Positions 1-11,635 of a stretch of DNA of 64,000 bases are shown here, piece by piece. Each line of letters starts with the position of its first letter. Position 1 is the first letter of the stretch. The stretch comes from Phymorhynchus buccinoides. Taxonomy: Eukaryota; Mollusca; Gastropoda; Neogastropoda; Raphitomidae. The stretch spans positions 42,770,546-42,834,545 of the forward strand of contig CM065703.1 of NCBI GenBank assembly GCA_017654935.2. Reading direction: 5' to 3'. Below the pieces are notes generated by a model. That model was not told the DNA's origin, did no database searches, and worked only from the letters and a program-made list of their open reading frames with translations. The translations under genes and the position numbers were made by a program.

Positions 1-195
1 AAGTACATTTTCTACTAAATATGTTGCATGATACTGCTCAACAAAATATAGTTTTACCATAAATATGATGGACGAAATATATCACAAACACTATAAAGAG
101 CATACAACCCAAATAGTTCTATATGGACATGCTTGATGCAGTTTTTATCTAAGATTTCTTGATTCAGTGCTTTAACTAAAAAGCAAAAGACCATA

Positions 196-599
196 TAAAT
201 CAGTCTGTTCAAGGTGATTCATGTGGGGAGTTTCTTGGCAATTGATAGGACGGATATGCCCCAGTAATTCCCGCAGTCTGATTTGGAGCCTTTGTTCTTG
301 TACAAGGCGACTATAGTGGCATCGCGAAAGTCCACTGGCATTTCTTCCTCTTCCCAAACACTGACTAGGACATTGTGGAATGCCTGTTTGGAGCTGTTCT
401 TTTTAGCCAGCAGGTCTTCAATGGCGTCGTCATACTCGTCAAACCAATCCTGATGACTTTGGATCTTTGGTCCGATAACATACTGTGCTGTCTCAGTCAC
501 CGCTGCTTTAAACTGGTTCCACTTCTGTGCTGGGTTTCCAGTCAGCGGTCCTGTGGCTGACAGATTCTCGTTGAGGCTTGACTAGAACTTTTGGCAGAT
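196..599 (-). pseudogene. Internally deleted RTE-like LINE ORF2 fragment
   Basis: The minus strand reads a reverse-transcriptase N-terminal region (DWFDEYDDAIEDLL) joined directly to the later motif FHNVLVSVWEE, then ALYKNKGSKSDCGNY and a stop after KKLPT. The longer copies at 38413-40146 and 52509-54616 carry about 100 extra residues between these parts, including APGKDGIPAEVYK, so this copy has an internal deletion. It is also cut off after the KKLPT stop, where sequence equivalent to about 39150-41300 is missing. It is not functional. Confidence 0.85.
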
Positions 600-604
600 G
601 TAAG

Positions 605-1149
605 TGTAATGTTGTCAATGTTAATTACCTAACGTACGCATTGTTCATACTGACAACACAAGGAACACCCGGTTCCTATGATATTTGTATTTATTGCTGG
701 AGATTTTTGGTGTGTTGTGTGGCAATATTGGCGCCAGCAAGCAACCGGAAGTTGCACTATTATGAAGCTAATGCACAGACCGTAGCTAGTGGCACGGTGC
801 AGTGCAGGACATTATAGGTGTGTTGTTGTGTGGCAATATTGGCACCAGCAAGCAACCGGAAGTTGCACTATTATGAAGCTAATGCACAGACCGTAGCTAG
901 TGGCACGGTGCAGTGCAGGACATTATAGGTGTGTTGTTGTGTGGCAATATTGGCGCCAGCAAGCAACCGGAAGTTGCACTATTATGAAGCTAATGCACAG
1001 ACCGTAGCTAGTGGCACGGTGCAGTGCAGGACATTATAGGCGTGTTGTTGTGTGGCAATATTGGCGCCAGCAAGCAACCGGAAGTTGCACTATTATGAAA
1101 CTAATGCACAGACCGTAGCTAGTGGCACGGTGCAGTGCAGGACATTACA
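605..1149 (-). mobile_element. Ty3/gypsy LTR with 111-bp internal tandem expansion
   Basis: It begins TGTAATGTTG and ends GGACATTACA, the TG...CA inverted termini expected of an LTR, directly after the target copy GTAAG (600-604). A unit of 111 bp is present about four times: its ATTATAG/ATTACA landmark recurs at 811, 922, 1033 and 1144. The matching LTR at 20568-20799 has one unit and is 232 bp long. A purine-rich tract on the minus strand at 1150-1165 fits a polypurine tract next to a 3' LTR, so the element is read on the minus strand. Confidence 0.85.
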
Positions 1150-2562
1150 TCCCTCCTCACCTTTCAGTTTGAAACTGTTTACAAAACAGAGTGATTTCTT
1201 TGGACAAAGGAAAATCTTTGAGTTAACAAAAAACAGATGAATGATCGATCACACTTGAATGTACTTTGAAAAACAACTTGAATAAGCAAGTTTGAAGAAT
1301 AAAATTTTAGTTAAAAAAATGAGGACAGTTAGGTGAGAAAGGAAGTGCTTCGAATCGAAAGTTAACGAAAAAATGCGATGATCTAACAATCGAAGCATGT
1401 GTCGAACAAAGACACAATGGAAACAAATCGAAACATGTGTCGAACAAAGACACAATGGAAAAATATTGACCGACATTTTAGATATTTATGGACAATGGTT
1501 GTGGTCAAATTAAAGTCTCTTTGTTCATTTCAACTTTGTGTTCTTGTACGAAAAGTTCATTGTTCTTCGAAAAATTCATGTTTCTCTTCTAATGCGAGAA
1601 AATGTTCTTATGCCACATAATCCTACAGGTAGCTGGGTGATGACCGTTGGCGTGTAGATCGTCTCAGGGCATCGTCCACCTGCGGGGCCTGATGTGGGGA
1701 ACCATCCTGGTTTGGTGTCAGCTGTCGTGGGCCATCTCCTGGAGGTTGACAGCCAAGCTGTCTAGGGCTGCCTCATGGTTGGTCTGCAGGAGTCAGGCCG
1801 GATGGAGCTGGTGGTCCTGGAATGGCAGGGGTGTCCTCTTCCTCTTCTTCTGGTGGGATTGTCTTGCTGCGGGTTGGGGCAAGGGACTGGGGAATCTTCT
1901 TGAAGAAGGAGGAGTTGCGGGTAATTTGGTGGGTTGGGGAGCGGGCGGTGATCATTGAGCCTTTTCGAACCGTGATCGTCATGGGGGTGGGGGAATAAGG
2001 AGTTGAGAGTTGAGAGTTTGTCTTGGTGGGGTTGACGCACCAAAACAGTGTCGCCAATGTCCATGTCCGTTGAAGTGTTACACCTGGAATCGGCAAAACG
2101 TTTCATCTTCTCCTTCATGGAAGCATCATGTTCGCGTACCTCTGTGTCGACCTGCTTCTGGTGGGGAGGCTGGGCGGAGTTGCTGGGTAGCTCTGGCAGT
2201 TTAACTCTCAGCTTCCTGCCGAACAGGGCTTCAGCTGGGCTCACTCCGGTGCTGGAGTGTGGAGTGGCTCTGTAGTTGTGCAGGAACTTGTACATTTCCT
2301 GTTTTCACGCCTTTCCTTCAACGTGTGCCAACTGGATCACTTTTGTCAGCATCGGCATGCATCGTTCAACGCCTCCATTTGCCTCGTCTGTGCATGTAGT
2401 TCTGGAGAACCATGTTACCATTGCCATTGAATGGAGGGCCATTGTCCAATTTGACAACGTCTGGAATGCCGTTTCGGACAAAGATGGCGTCGAGTTTGGG
2501 TGCCGTGGCCCTGAAGCTGGTGGATTTCAGGACTTCAACTTCTGGGTATCTGGAATAGTCGT
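1150..2562 (-). pseudogene. Ty3/gypsy pol remnant: integrase C-terminal part
   Basis: Minus-strand frames give the integrase region HNYRATPHSSTGVSPAEALFG, GDTVLVRQPHQDKLSTP and KGSMITARSPTHQITRNSSF, as in gypsy elements of the K02A2.6-like group. The frame shifts in the middle of this block, and the same shift occurs in the sister copy at 21300-22000. The catalytic core is partly present upstream (2300-2562) and disappears into the N gap. The 500 bp next to the LTR (1150-1640) is noncoding 3' sequence of the element. Confidence 0.85.
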
Positions 2563-3062
2563 NNNNNNNNNNNNNNNNNNNNNNNNNNNNNNNNNNNNNN
2601 NNNNNNNNNNNNNNNNNNNNNNNNNNNNNNNNNNNNNNNNNNNNNNNNNNNNNNNNNNNNNNNNNNNNNNNNNNNNNNNNNNNNNNNNNNNNNNNNNNNN
2701 NNNNNNNNNNNNNNNNNNNNNNNNNNNNNNNNNNNNNNNNNNNNNNNNNNNNNNNNNNNNNNNNNNNNNNNNNNNNNNNNNNNNNNNNNNNNNNNNNNNN
2801 NNNNNNNNNNNNNNNNNNNNNNNNNNNNNNNNNNNNNNNNNNNNNNNNNNNNNNNNNNNNNNNNNNNNNNNNNNNNNNNNNNNNNNNNNNNNNNNNNNNN
2901 NNNNNNNNNNNNNNNNNNNNNNNNNNNNNNNNNNNNNNNNNNNNNNNNNNNNNNNNNNNNNNNNNNNNNNNNNNNNNNNNNNNNNNNNNNNNNNNNNNNN
3001 NNNNNNNNNNNNNNNNNNNNNNNNNNNNNNNNNNNNNNNNNNNNNNNNNNNNNNNNNNNNNN
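2563..3062. other. Assembly gap (500 N)
   Basis: Exactly 500 unknown bases, the same length as the two later gaps, so a fixed-size scaffold gap. It interrupts the gypsy integrase in contig 0. Confidence 0.99.
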
Positions 3063-3864
3063 TACTAATGCGGGCGCATACAAATTATACTTAAAAGTAA
3101 AGTCTCATATAAAAAACACAGATTAAAAACATGAAATAAAACATGAACCTGTATAAAAATTAAATGGCATATCACCCCAAAGAATGAGTTAAAAAAATCA
3201 CACACACACACACACAGAAAGAGGGAACAAAATAAGCGGACGCGTAAATGTAGGACCATGTGTATTTGATTACATATAAACATTTGGAGAACAATATAAT
3301 TTTGTAGGTGATTTGTGATGCCAACATGATCTTCATTTCATTGGTGTTTTTGAAAAGTGGACTGGCATCAAGGTATTATATGTATGGCATTGACACAATT
3401 CACCACTTCCTACCATCCATACCCTGGATAAAGTAGATACTGTATCATGAAATCACAAACACATTGACACACTCACTGACTGCATGCACACTCACACAAT
3501 CAGTCATGTAATTAACATGGAATTGTTTTGGAGAATGGTTTGTCACTGTGTGCAATAATGCTTTGTTTTCATTACCTCTGCTACTTTTTAGTAATTAGTG
3601 AACAATGAGTGATCAAGACAGAAAAAACAGAATGAAAACAAATTTATTGACATATATTTATGTACAATGTGTTAATAAATGACATGTAGCACACCTATAA
3701 CATTGCAAAAAAATGAAATTAAGCAAGAAGCTGCAAGTAAAAATGCCAATATGAGCTAAGTGACAGTTGGACATAATTATGTGGTTGTTGTTTTTTACAT
3801 GTATTGATAAAAGTCTTTGTTTTGTAATGGTGGTGTGAATAACAACAAAGTTTGATTTGAGAGG
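3063..3864. other. Noncoding, no feature recognised
   Basis: AT-rich single-copy-looking sequence at the start of contig A. It holds a short (CA)n at 3200-3216 and no open frame that resembles a protein. I see nothing else in it. Confidence 0.6.
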
Positions 3865-4878
3865 CGTGGCACAATGCTAGACGCTACCTGTTGTTTGACG
3901 CTGCGCGTTGTATGGCCTGGCACAATGTTTGACGATGCCTGTTGTTTGACACTGTTCATTGAATGGCGTAGCGCAATGTTTGAGGCTGCCTGTTGTTTGA
4001 CGCTGCGCATTGTAAGGTGTGGCGCAATGTTTGAGGCTGCCTGTTGTTTGACGCTGCACGTTGTATGGCGTGGCGCATTGTTTGACGCTGCCTGTTGTTT
4101 GACGCTGCACGTTGTATGGCGTGGCGCATTGTTTGACGCTGCCTGTTGTTTGACGCTGCACGTTGTATGGCGTGGCGCAATGTTTGACGCTGCCTGTTGT
4201 TTTACGCTGCACGTTGTATGGCGTGGCGCAATGTTTGAAGCTGCCTGTTGTTTGACGCTGCGCGTTGTATGGTGTGGCGCAATGTTTGACAATACCTGTT
4301 GTTTGACGCTGCGCGTTGTTAATGGCGTGGCGCAATATTTGACGCTGCCTGTTGTTTGACGCTGAACATTGTATGGCGTGGCGCAATGTTTGACGCTGCC
4401 TGTTGTTTGACGCTGCATGTTGTATGGCGTGGCGCAATGTTTGACGCTGCCTGTTGTTTGATGCTGCGCGTTGTATGGCGTGGCGCAATGTTTGACGCTG
4501 CCTGTTGTTTGATGCTGCACGTTGTATGGCGTGGCGCAATGTTTGACGCTGCCTGTTGTTTGACGCTGCATGTTGTATGGCCTGGCACAATGTTTGACGC
4601 TGCCTGTTGTGTGACGCTGCGCGTTGTATGGCATAGCGCAATGTTTGATGCTGCCTGTTGTATGGCGTGGCGCAATGTTTGACGCTGCCTGTTGTTTGAT
4701 GCTGCGCGTTGTATGGCGTGGCGCAATGTTTGACGCTGCCTGTTGTTTGACGCTGCGCGTTGTATGGCGTGGCGCAATGTTTGACGCTGCCTGTTGTTTG
4801 ACGCTGCATGTTGTATGGCGTAGCGCAATGTTTGACGCTGCCTGTTGTTTGATGATGCGCGTTGTATGGCACTGCTTT
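3865..4878. repeat. 51-bp minisatellite, about 20 units
   Basis: A tandem unit of 51 bp (spacing measured from 4081 to 4132) with core TGTTGTTTGACGCTGC and TATGGCGTGGCGCAATG. Units differ by scattered substitutions, and one carries an extra 3 bp near 4320. Because 51 is a multiple of three, reading frames stay open on both strands (for example minus 4946 to 3795, with a 17-residue period). Open frames on both strands, with no start context or domain, argue for a satellite rather than a gene. Confidence 0.95.
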
Positions 4879-4956
4879 GTATTAGTCTTTGTAGTAGGTT
4901 TGTCATATGTCTGTTCAAATGTTATCCAAGTACCATAGGCTATCATATAGACAGAT

Positions 4957-4958
4957 AG

Positions 4959-4993
<35 letters not shown>
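4957..4993. repeat. (CA)n microsatellite
   Basis: Uninterrupted CA dinucleotides. Confidence 0.97.
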
Positions 4994-4994
<1 letters not shown>

Positions 4995-5253
4995 CCAGGA
5001 AGGAACAGACTATGCTGAAAACATTAACCAGCTTTCGCCACGCGGCTGGTTAAAAAAAAGGAAAATATAAAGTAATAAAGGAATTCTTCTTTCTTCTTTT
5101 TCTCTTTAGGGCCCACGACCAATTAATAAATCAGTACATACTGATACAAACACACACAGAGACACAGACACACATACAGTTAAACACAGTACACACTTAA
5201 ATGCACACTAGGCCTAATCAAGATTTATGTGGTAGTCATTAGTCAGTCAGTCC

Positions 5254-5982
<729 letters not shown>

Positions 5983-6563
5983 ATGTAACTGCAAGGTAGA
6001 TTTATTAAACTCTTTAACATAATCATCAACAAACTCCTTTCAAACATGGGCCAAAGTAAGAGCAACAAAATCCAGTAGTTAGTTATGTGACGTCACTTCC
6101 TGTTTTGCCTGTTCCGTGAACCAAATGAAAGCTGCCTGATCCTACCTGGGACATTTCCGGTTTGTACTTCCGGTTTGGAATTATACTGAAAGTGTTATAA
6201 TTTATTTTTTAGTGTATACTGAAAAATATGAAGGCATTCTGTCAAGGTGTTTTCGAGTTATTCAGGATTCACATTTCACCACGTTTTTTGACCAAAAATT
6301 GGCAAAAGTTTAATATTGCAAGTTTGGCAATCCTTTAGTGCCAAAGCTAGAAAGAAGACCTTAAAGTTAGTATGTGTTTGGTAAAAGATAAACAATTGGT
6401 AAAGACGTCTTCGCTTTTCGTTTTGCGTCATCATTCAGTTACTTGGAAACTTGGTATTAATGGTTCCTGGCAAACTTAGGTATTGCTGTTAACATAGGCC
6501 AGAAAATATTGCTATCGTGCACATAAAAACAATCTGTCTGCATAATTATAAGCGCAAGGTTTC
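5983..6563. other. 3' flank of receptor gene 1
   Basis: Noncoding sequence downstream of gene 1, which reads leftwards. No recognisable repeat or open frame. Confidence 0.5.
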
Positions 6564-6569
6564 TTTATT
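6564..6569 (-). terminator. Candidate poly(A) signal of gene 1
   Basis: AATAAA on the minus strand begins 14 bases past the TGA of gene 1 (6585-6583). It fits a very short 3' untranslated region. Other AT-rich signals further out cannot be excluded. Confidence 0.5.
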
Positions 6570-6582
6570 GGTGTTGATTTGT

Positions 6583-8809
6583 TCAACTTTTCAATTGCGA
6601 GGTAGCCTGCGATTTCGAAAGAACTTTCACCATTTTCTCCTCTCGAGCTCGTCCCTGCTGCTCTGTGAGCACACCCCACACATAGAGGAAGGGACAGAGT
6701 GCAGAGTGGAGCGGTAAGACAAACACCACCGTGGCCTGCTGGACAGTGGCCAAAGCACTGACTCCAGCTGTGGTCATCATCACAGCTAAGCCCAACACCA
6801 GCCAACAAGCAGCGAGGGTTACAGCGATCTTGGCTGTCAGGTGGGCTGAGAAATACAGACACCTCTTGCTGGGATCAAGTTGAATTCGATAAGCTGGGGT
6901 TTGCTTTTTAGCAAGAACAGTAGAAACCAAAATGATTGAGCTTAAAATGAAGTTCGTGGTGAAGAGAACGGAAGTCCATTTGAAGGACTGGCGATCATGA
7001 TAGCGGTTAAAGATGGCCAGACGACACAGACCAGACTGGTCGTTTACACCCCAGTGTGTCAGACCAGGAAGAAACGGTATCACTGATAATACAACACCCA
7101 CAAACCATGCCACAAACAATGTTATCCTTGAACGCGTTTCACTGGATTCTCGAGAGAAATGAAGGATCACAAAATGATTTAAGCTGATAAACAAGGTGAC
7201 CAGGACAGACACTTCGCTACACAAATAACAAACGAAACTGGTCAGTTGGCAAACTACACTATTCACCCATTCTCTTTCCATTCGCATGTACGTTCCATGC
7301 AACATACCATCTGTTATAATGTTGATTCCAACATGGCTTCCCATGCCTATATTCACACACAGCAAATGTCCAAACGCTTTCAGGAAGTTGTTTTCAAACA
7401 ATTTAGGGATCGCGAATGAAGCTAGAAAGATGGCTGCGTTTCCAAATATGGAAGATAAACCAGTTAGCCAGAAGAGCATTTTGTAGAATTCTGATGGCAG
7501 AAGAGTTTCACAAGCCGGTAACATGGTAGCTGGTGAAAGACATTTCAGCTTGACCAAATGTCGAGGGAACAAAGTCTGACAGCAAAATCTGTAGTCGGAT
7601 GAAAAGATTGTTCTTAAATGCACTGAAGAAGACAACGACTCCCACGGAAAACTGGCCACTGGGTTCCATCGCACATCAACTTCAGTTAGTAAAGGAGCAT
7701 TTCTAAAACCATGGAAACTAAAAGTTTTTATATCAGAAAGCGATACATTGCACTGCTCTATCTGATATAAGTATATGGCCAGTAATGTGTTGACAATGCT
7801 TGAGTGTGTCTGGGATAGGCTAACTCGCCTTAAACCATAGTGGACGTACCTACCCAGTGCGTTGGTTGTGTGGCCTATGGGGTTATTGCTTAAACACAAG
7901 GTGCTTAGATGAGGCAGCTGAAGAACATGGGCAACATGGAAAGTCTTTAAGGAGTTGTCAGAAAGGTCAAGATGTTTCAAGTTTGTGAGATTTGTTCTGG
8001 ATGTATTAACCAGCGAGCAGCTAGAAAGAATTAAAACCACCAAGTAAGTATTGACATGGAAATCGGCTAGCGACATTCCCGTCCCTGTGGCATCCAGATA
8101 TCGCAAATCAGGAAACAGCAGAGGACTAAATTTGTGGCTGCACACAAAGGAATAGCCTACACAGAGACAGCCTTGGGGACAGGCCATGTCACACATCAGC
8201 TCGTCGTCTAGTTGTGGACACTGACCACAGCCATCACACAGATGGTCACCATGCACACACACCCTGGAACCATGGCACTGGTAGAACCCGGGACAGGTTA
8301 CTCGCTCACAGTCCAGTTCGTCTTCTCCGTGAACACAGTCAGACATTCCGTTACACCTTGTGTAGACAGGCAGACAGTACAGCCACTCTGTGTTACAGCG
8401 ATAGTGGCTTTCTGGACACGGCTCGTCATCTGCTATGTACCGCTGGCTGAAATAGCCAGTGCCATCTAAATCAATGTACAAGCCTCGTGCGTTTGAGTAG
8501 AAGGAAAATTGTTCGCTTTTGGAACACCGCATCTCGTCTGAGTCGTCCAAGCAGTCGGAGTGTTCGTTACATCGTTGACTGTTTGATACACACTGACCGT
8601 TGAAACATCGGAATTCAGGACACAGGGGATGCTCACATAATGACTCATCACTGAAGTTTGGGCAGTCTTCCTTGAAGTCACACAGCACAGTGTGGTGAAC
8701 TGTGGTGAAACCATCATCACAAGTAAACATCACACTAGCCAGACTCCCGACAGCCAGCACAGTGCTGTTGTGTTCATTTTGAATATCTATGAAGTGGCCA
8801 TCACCTGTT
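6583..8809 (-). CDS. Receptor gene 1, last exon: LDLa x4, LRR, 7TM (GRL101-like)
   Basis: This exon encodes the membrane part of an LGR-type receptor at the cell surface. It begins after a TTTATTTTAG acceptor at 8811-8810. In order come four LDL-receptor class A modules (for example CNEHSDCLDDSDEMRC and CDGCGQCPQLDDELMC), a Cys-rich LRR cap (CPQGCLC), leucine-rich repeats (NLKHLDLSDNSLKTF), a Cys-rich hinge and seven hydrophobic helices. The family (Lymnaea GRL101, relaxin-receptor-like LGRs) couples extracellular ligand binding to G proteins. Odd points: helix 3 ends SLNHF where gene 2 has TIDRF, helix 6 has CWLVLG instead of CWFPIG, and helix 7 has CPFLY instead of NPFIY. The frame is nevertheless intact to the stop, so it is probably expressed. 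It could be a diverged or G-protein-uncoupled receptor. The ligand is unknown. Confidence 0.9.
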
Positions 8810-9436
8810 CTAAAATAAACACAAAAATAAACATCACACACATACCCGCATAGCGTTTTCACACATATCGCATATGATGTATTCAAGTACAGATACAAGC
8901 AAGATTAGTTTAATAATTTTACCCCTATTGGGGTGTAGAGGATACAACACACACACAAAAATACTTTGACGTATGACATCATATTTTACTCCGAGTAGGA
9001 AATGTGTGCTTTCGGAAGTAGATGCATTATTCTCATGATATGCATTTGAATTGTGTAGACACACAATTATTGTGTAGAATTCTGCAGACACACAAAACCA
9101 TGAATGAGTACAAGATTCAAACATCTACATGAACACATACTTGCAAAGCGCATAGTCTGCACAATACATTGACAAACACTCTTGCATAATCGTTGTATTT
9201 TAATGGAGACTTGTTTCTGTGAAACTCGGGCTCTCTCCTGGGGTGTGCTGCCGTTAGTGCTGCGCCATCCTGTTTACTCCCTGAACGAAGCTTTGGGAAG
9301 TATTGTTTTTGTCTGGGTCTACCCATGCGTGCGTGTATGTGGCCGCGCATCAACCCGTCTTTACGTCGCATTTTCTCGACAACTGTTCACTCTAAAGAAA
9401 ACAATTTAGGCATACAAGTTCCATAGGAACTTACAC

Positions 9437-9513
9437 ATGCACACGCGTGCACATGCACATACACACACACATACACACGCACACACACACACACGCACGC
9501 ACACGCACACACG

Positions 9514-9582
<69 letters not shown>
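9437..9582. repeat. (CA)n microsatellite in gene 1 intron
   Basis: CA repeats with some CG steps at the left end, then pure CA. It directly abuts the LINE fragment. Confidence 0.95.
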
Positions 9583-9583
<1 letters not shown>

Positions 9584-9995
9584 ATGTGTGGTATAAGTGT
9601 CAGTCATTTACTGATTCACTGTCCAAGAGCAAGAGAGCTTTTCAAGAATTCGGGATTGACTGTTTTGCTGATGGATCGACTCCATTGCCTCTATCCTACA
9701 TTCTGAATAGCTATTCTGTTCTTGATTCAGTTTGTAAATGCTTATTAAGTAGTTCAATTAGTATTTATCTTTAACACTGTTCGTCGTTCAGTTGTAGTTC
9801 TTTATTGTAAGTTTAAAATAATTTGAAGGGCCGGGGGGAGGTGCAGGGTCATGATTGTTATCGCTAACTTAAGGCTTACTCTATTACTTACACACTATCA
9901 CTACAGACACACCCACTCTCACTTAACTACATCAAAAGTACACCTCAATATAATACTGTTGGAATCACTTTTTAGTGGAAGGACGTTAAACTAAA
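9583..9995 (+). mobile_element. LINE 3'-end fragment in intron
   Basis: Plus-strand residues [19 protein letters not shown] resemble the Cys/His cluster found at the C-terminus of many LINE reverse-transcriptase proteins. A stop, an untranslated stretch and GGACGTTAAACT follow, a tail common in molluscan repeats, and then (GAA)n. The family cannot be fixed from so short a piece. Confidence 0.55.
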
Positions 9996-10080
9996 GAGAA
10001 GAGAAGAGGAAGAAGAAGAAGAAGAAGAAGAAGAAGAAGAAGAAGAAGAAGAAGAGAAGAAGAAGAAGAAGAAGAAGACA
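9996..10080. repeat. (GAA)n microsatellite
   Basis: AAGAGAAGAGG followed by near-perfect GAA triplets at the end of the LINE fragment. It is probably expanded from the tail. Confidence 0.95.
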
Positions 10081-10125
10081 ACAACAACAACAACACACAC
10101 ACACGCCTAGAACCCATTCACATAC

Positions 10126-11635
10126 CTGTCAATACTGCCACCAAGCCAAACGAACTGGTGCTGGGAGTGCTTCTCTGCGCCAACTGGAAACACCTGCCGA
10201 GTGTTGTGTACGATGGAGAATCCGTACGGTAACTCAGCCAGCACAACAGGAGCAAACCATGCCTCTGTCTGTATTGACTGAAATTCACACAAATTACCTC
10301 TAATATTTCTTTCACAGCCCAGAGCCATAGAAGACAGTGTAAGGTATCTCGTTTCTCTCGTAGGTTCGTGCACTTCTTTGCACTCTCCCAATGGGAAATG
10401 ATCCACATCATAAGCCGCAGTGTTGTCCGACCAAACTTTGAATTTACTGTAGGCAAACGATTGGGAGTGCCAACCCATCGTCAAACCGATGGCTACACGA
10501 AATTGTTGATAACGCTGAAATATATGAAGAATGGCTGTCTTTTCGCTTGGTGATTTCACAGCGGCCAGCTTCTTGTTTCGTGCCTGGCAAAAGAGCTGTG
10601 AATACCCTACAGAGACATAGTGCAGACTTTCGAACAGCTGGTAACATTTGTCACGTGATGCCACCAAACCCTTACAGCCAGGACTGCTGAAAGGACAGTG
10701 TTCCGTCTCGTCCTGACCGTCTTCACACTCTGTCCTCAGATTGCAGTGCAGGGCAGATCGGAGCTTGGAGTAGTGGCCTCCAGAACAGTTGAACAAGCCG
10801 CTGCGCAGCTGTTTGGTTGAGGCAGGGACGAAGTAAAAATGGGCCATCATAAAGTCAGGCTCGCAGCTGTCACGCAACGGATTTGCCAAGTGTGTACAAC
10901 AGTGTCGTAACAATGTAGGTAGAGGGGTTACAGTCATTTTCGGGGTGGTCAACGCACACAAATAAAATGACCCTTTTGTGGTGCATTTGGTTAAGAAAGC
11001 AGTACAGGGACTGGTGCGCATGTACAAGGATCGTTCAAAACTGACTACAATCGAGGATTTTGATCCGCACGTTACTTCTAGATTCTGATGTCGTTCTTTC
11101 AGCTTTGCATGAGGTGAGAATTTGGGAACTGCGATATATCCAGCATTATGTGTGATGTACTTCACAATTATTTCAAACGCATCAATGGCCTGGATAGTCA
11201 GGTTGATCATTGGTCTGTTCGTGTGAAACAAATACAACTCCTTTTGTTTAAAATCGAAGACCATGTCTCCAGGAAAATGATGATGCCCGCAGGTTGTACA
11301 ATCCATACATTTCAGTGAGCTACAGTCTATGCAGGTTCTCCACTGACTCAAATCACACTCATATTGTAACCGCTTAGCGTTTATCCTGAGACCCACATAG
11401 CTTCCCTTCACAGACATTTTGCAGAAAGAAGTAGAGTCCTGACACATGCCATACACTGCCCCGTGCTGTGCCGGAAAACGAGGTAGATTGTGTTCACAGT
11501 CTGAGCCATTAAACTGGAAGAACACACTGTGCATACTGCTCTGATTGAGGAAGATGTCCAGTCCCGGGCAGATTGTGCCAAGAGTGTCCAGGTCCAGCGA
11601 AGAGCTGATCTGTGCTGTGTTCCTTTCCACTGGCT
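10126..11635 (-). CDS. Receptor gene 1, upstream exon: Cys-rich, LDLa, C-type-lectin-like domain
   Basis: This exon encodes the outermost part of gene 1. The first roughly 290 residues are rich in cysteine and of no recognised fold. An LDLa module follows (FNCSGG ... CEDGQDETEHC, about residues 297-328 of the open frame), then a C-type-lectin-like domain (about 335-466; CYQLF, FCQARNKKLAAV, VAIGL, VWSDN, GNLCEFQ). The right end has a strong donor that joins the 7TM exon in frame. The left end is placed at an acceptor-like TCTAG (11640-11636). The frame stays open to a methionine at 11678, but no signal peptide is visible there, so one or more exons probably lie further upstream. A lectin-like domain on a LRR-7TM receptor suggests binding of a glycan or protein ligand, which is inference. 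Confidence 0.85.

Larger units (their letters stand above)
1..2562. repeat. Contig 0: duplicate of the locus at 19964-22212
   Basis: The whole stretch before the first gap matches 19964-22212 in the same direction, with only a handful of substitutions per 600 bases by eye. The one large difference is the expanded LTR at 605-1149. It holds, in order, noncoding sequence (1-195, also found inverted at about 41322-41520 and 55400-55580), an internally deleted LINE fragment, a gypsy LTR, and the 3' part of a gypsy pol gene that runs into the N gap. Such high identity suggests an allelic haplotig or a very recent duplication. Confidence 0.9.
8810..10125 (-). other. Phase-2 intron of receptor gene 1
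   Basis: Donor CAG|GTATGTGA (exon ends 10126) and acceptor TTTATTTTAG|A (exon starts 8809) on the minus strand. The upstream frame ends GAC AG and the downstream exon starts A ACA GGT, which join in frame as D-R-T-G. The 1316-bp intron carries a (CA)n tract, a LINE 3' fragment in the opposite direction and a (GAA)n tract. Confidence 0.85.

Noticed and set aside
1647..1958. Plus-strand Trp/Gly-rich frame (also at 21297-21608)
   Set aside because: It is the opposite strand of the gypsy integrase C-terminal region.
3795..4946. 383-codon open frame on the minus strand and overlapping frames on the plus strand
   Set aside because: They follow from a 51-bp tandem repeat whose length is a multiple of three. 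No start context, domain or splice signal.
7286..8469. Plus-strand frames opposite gene 1
   Set aside because: Shadows of the receptor exon, with no domain of their own.
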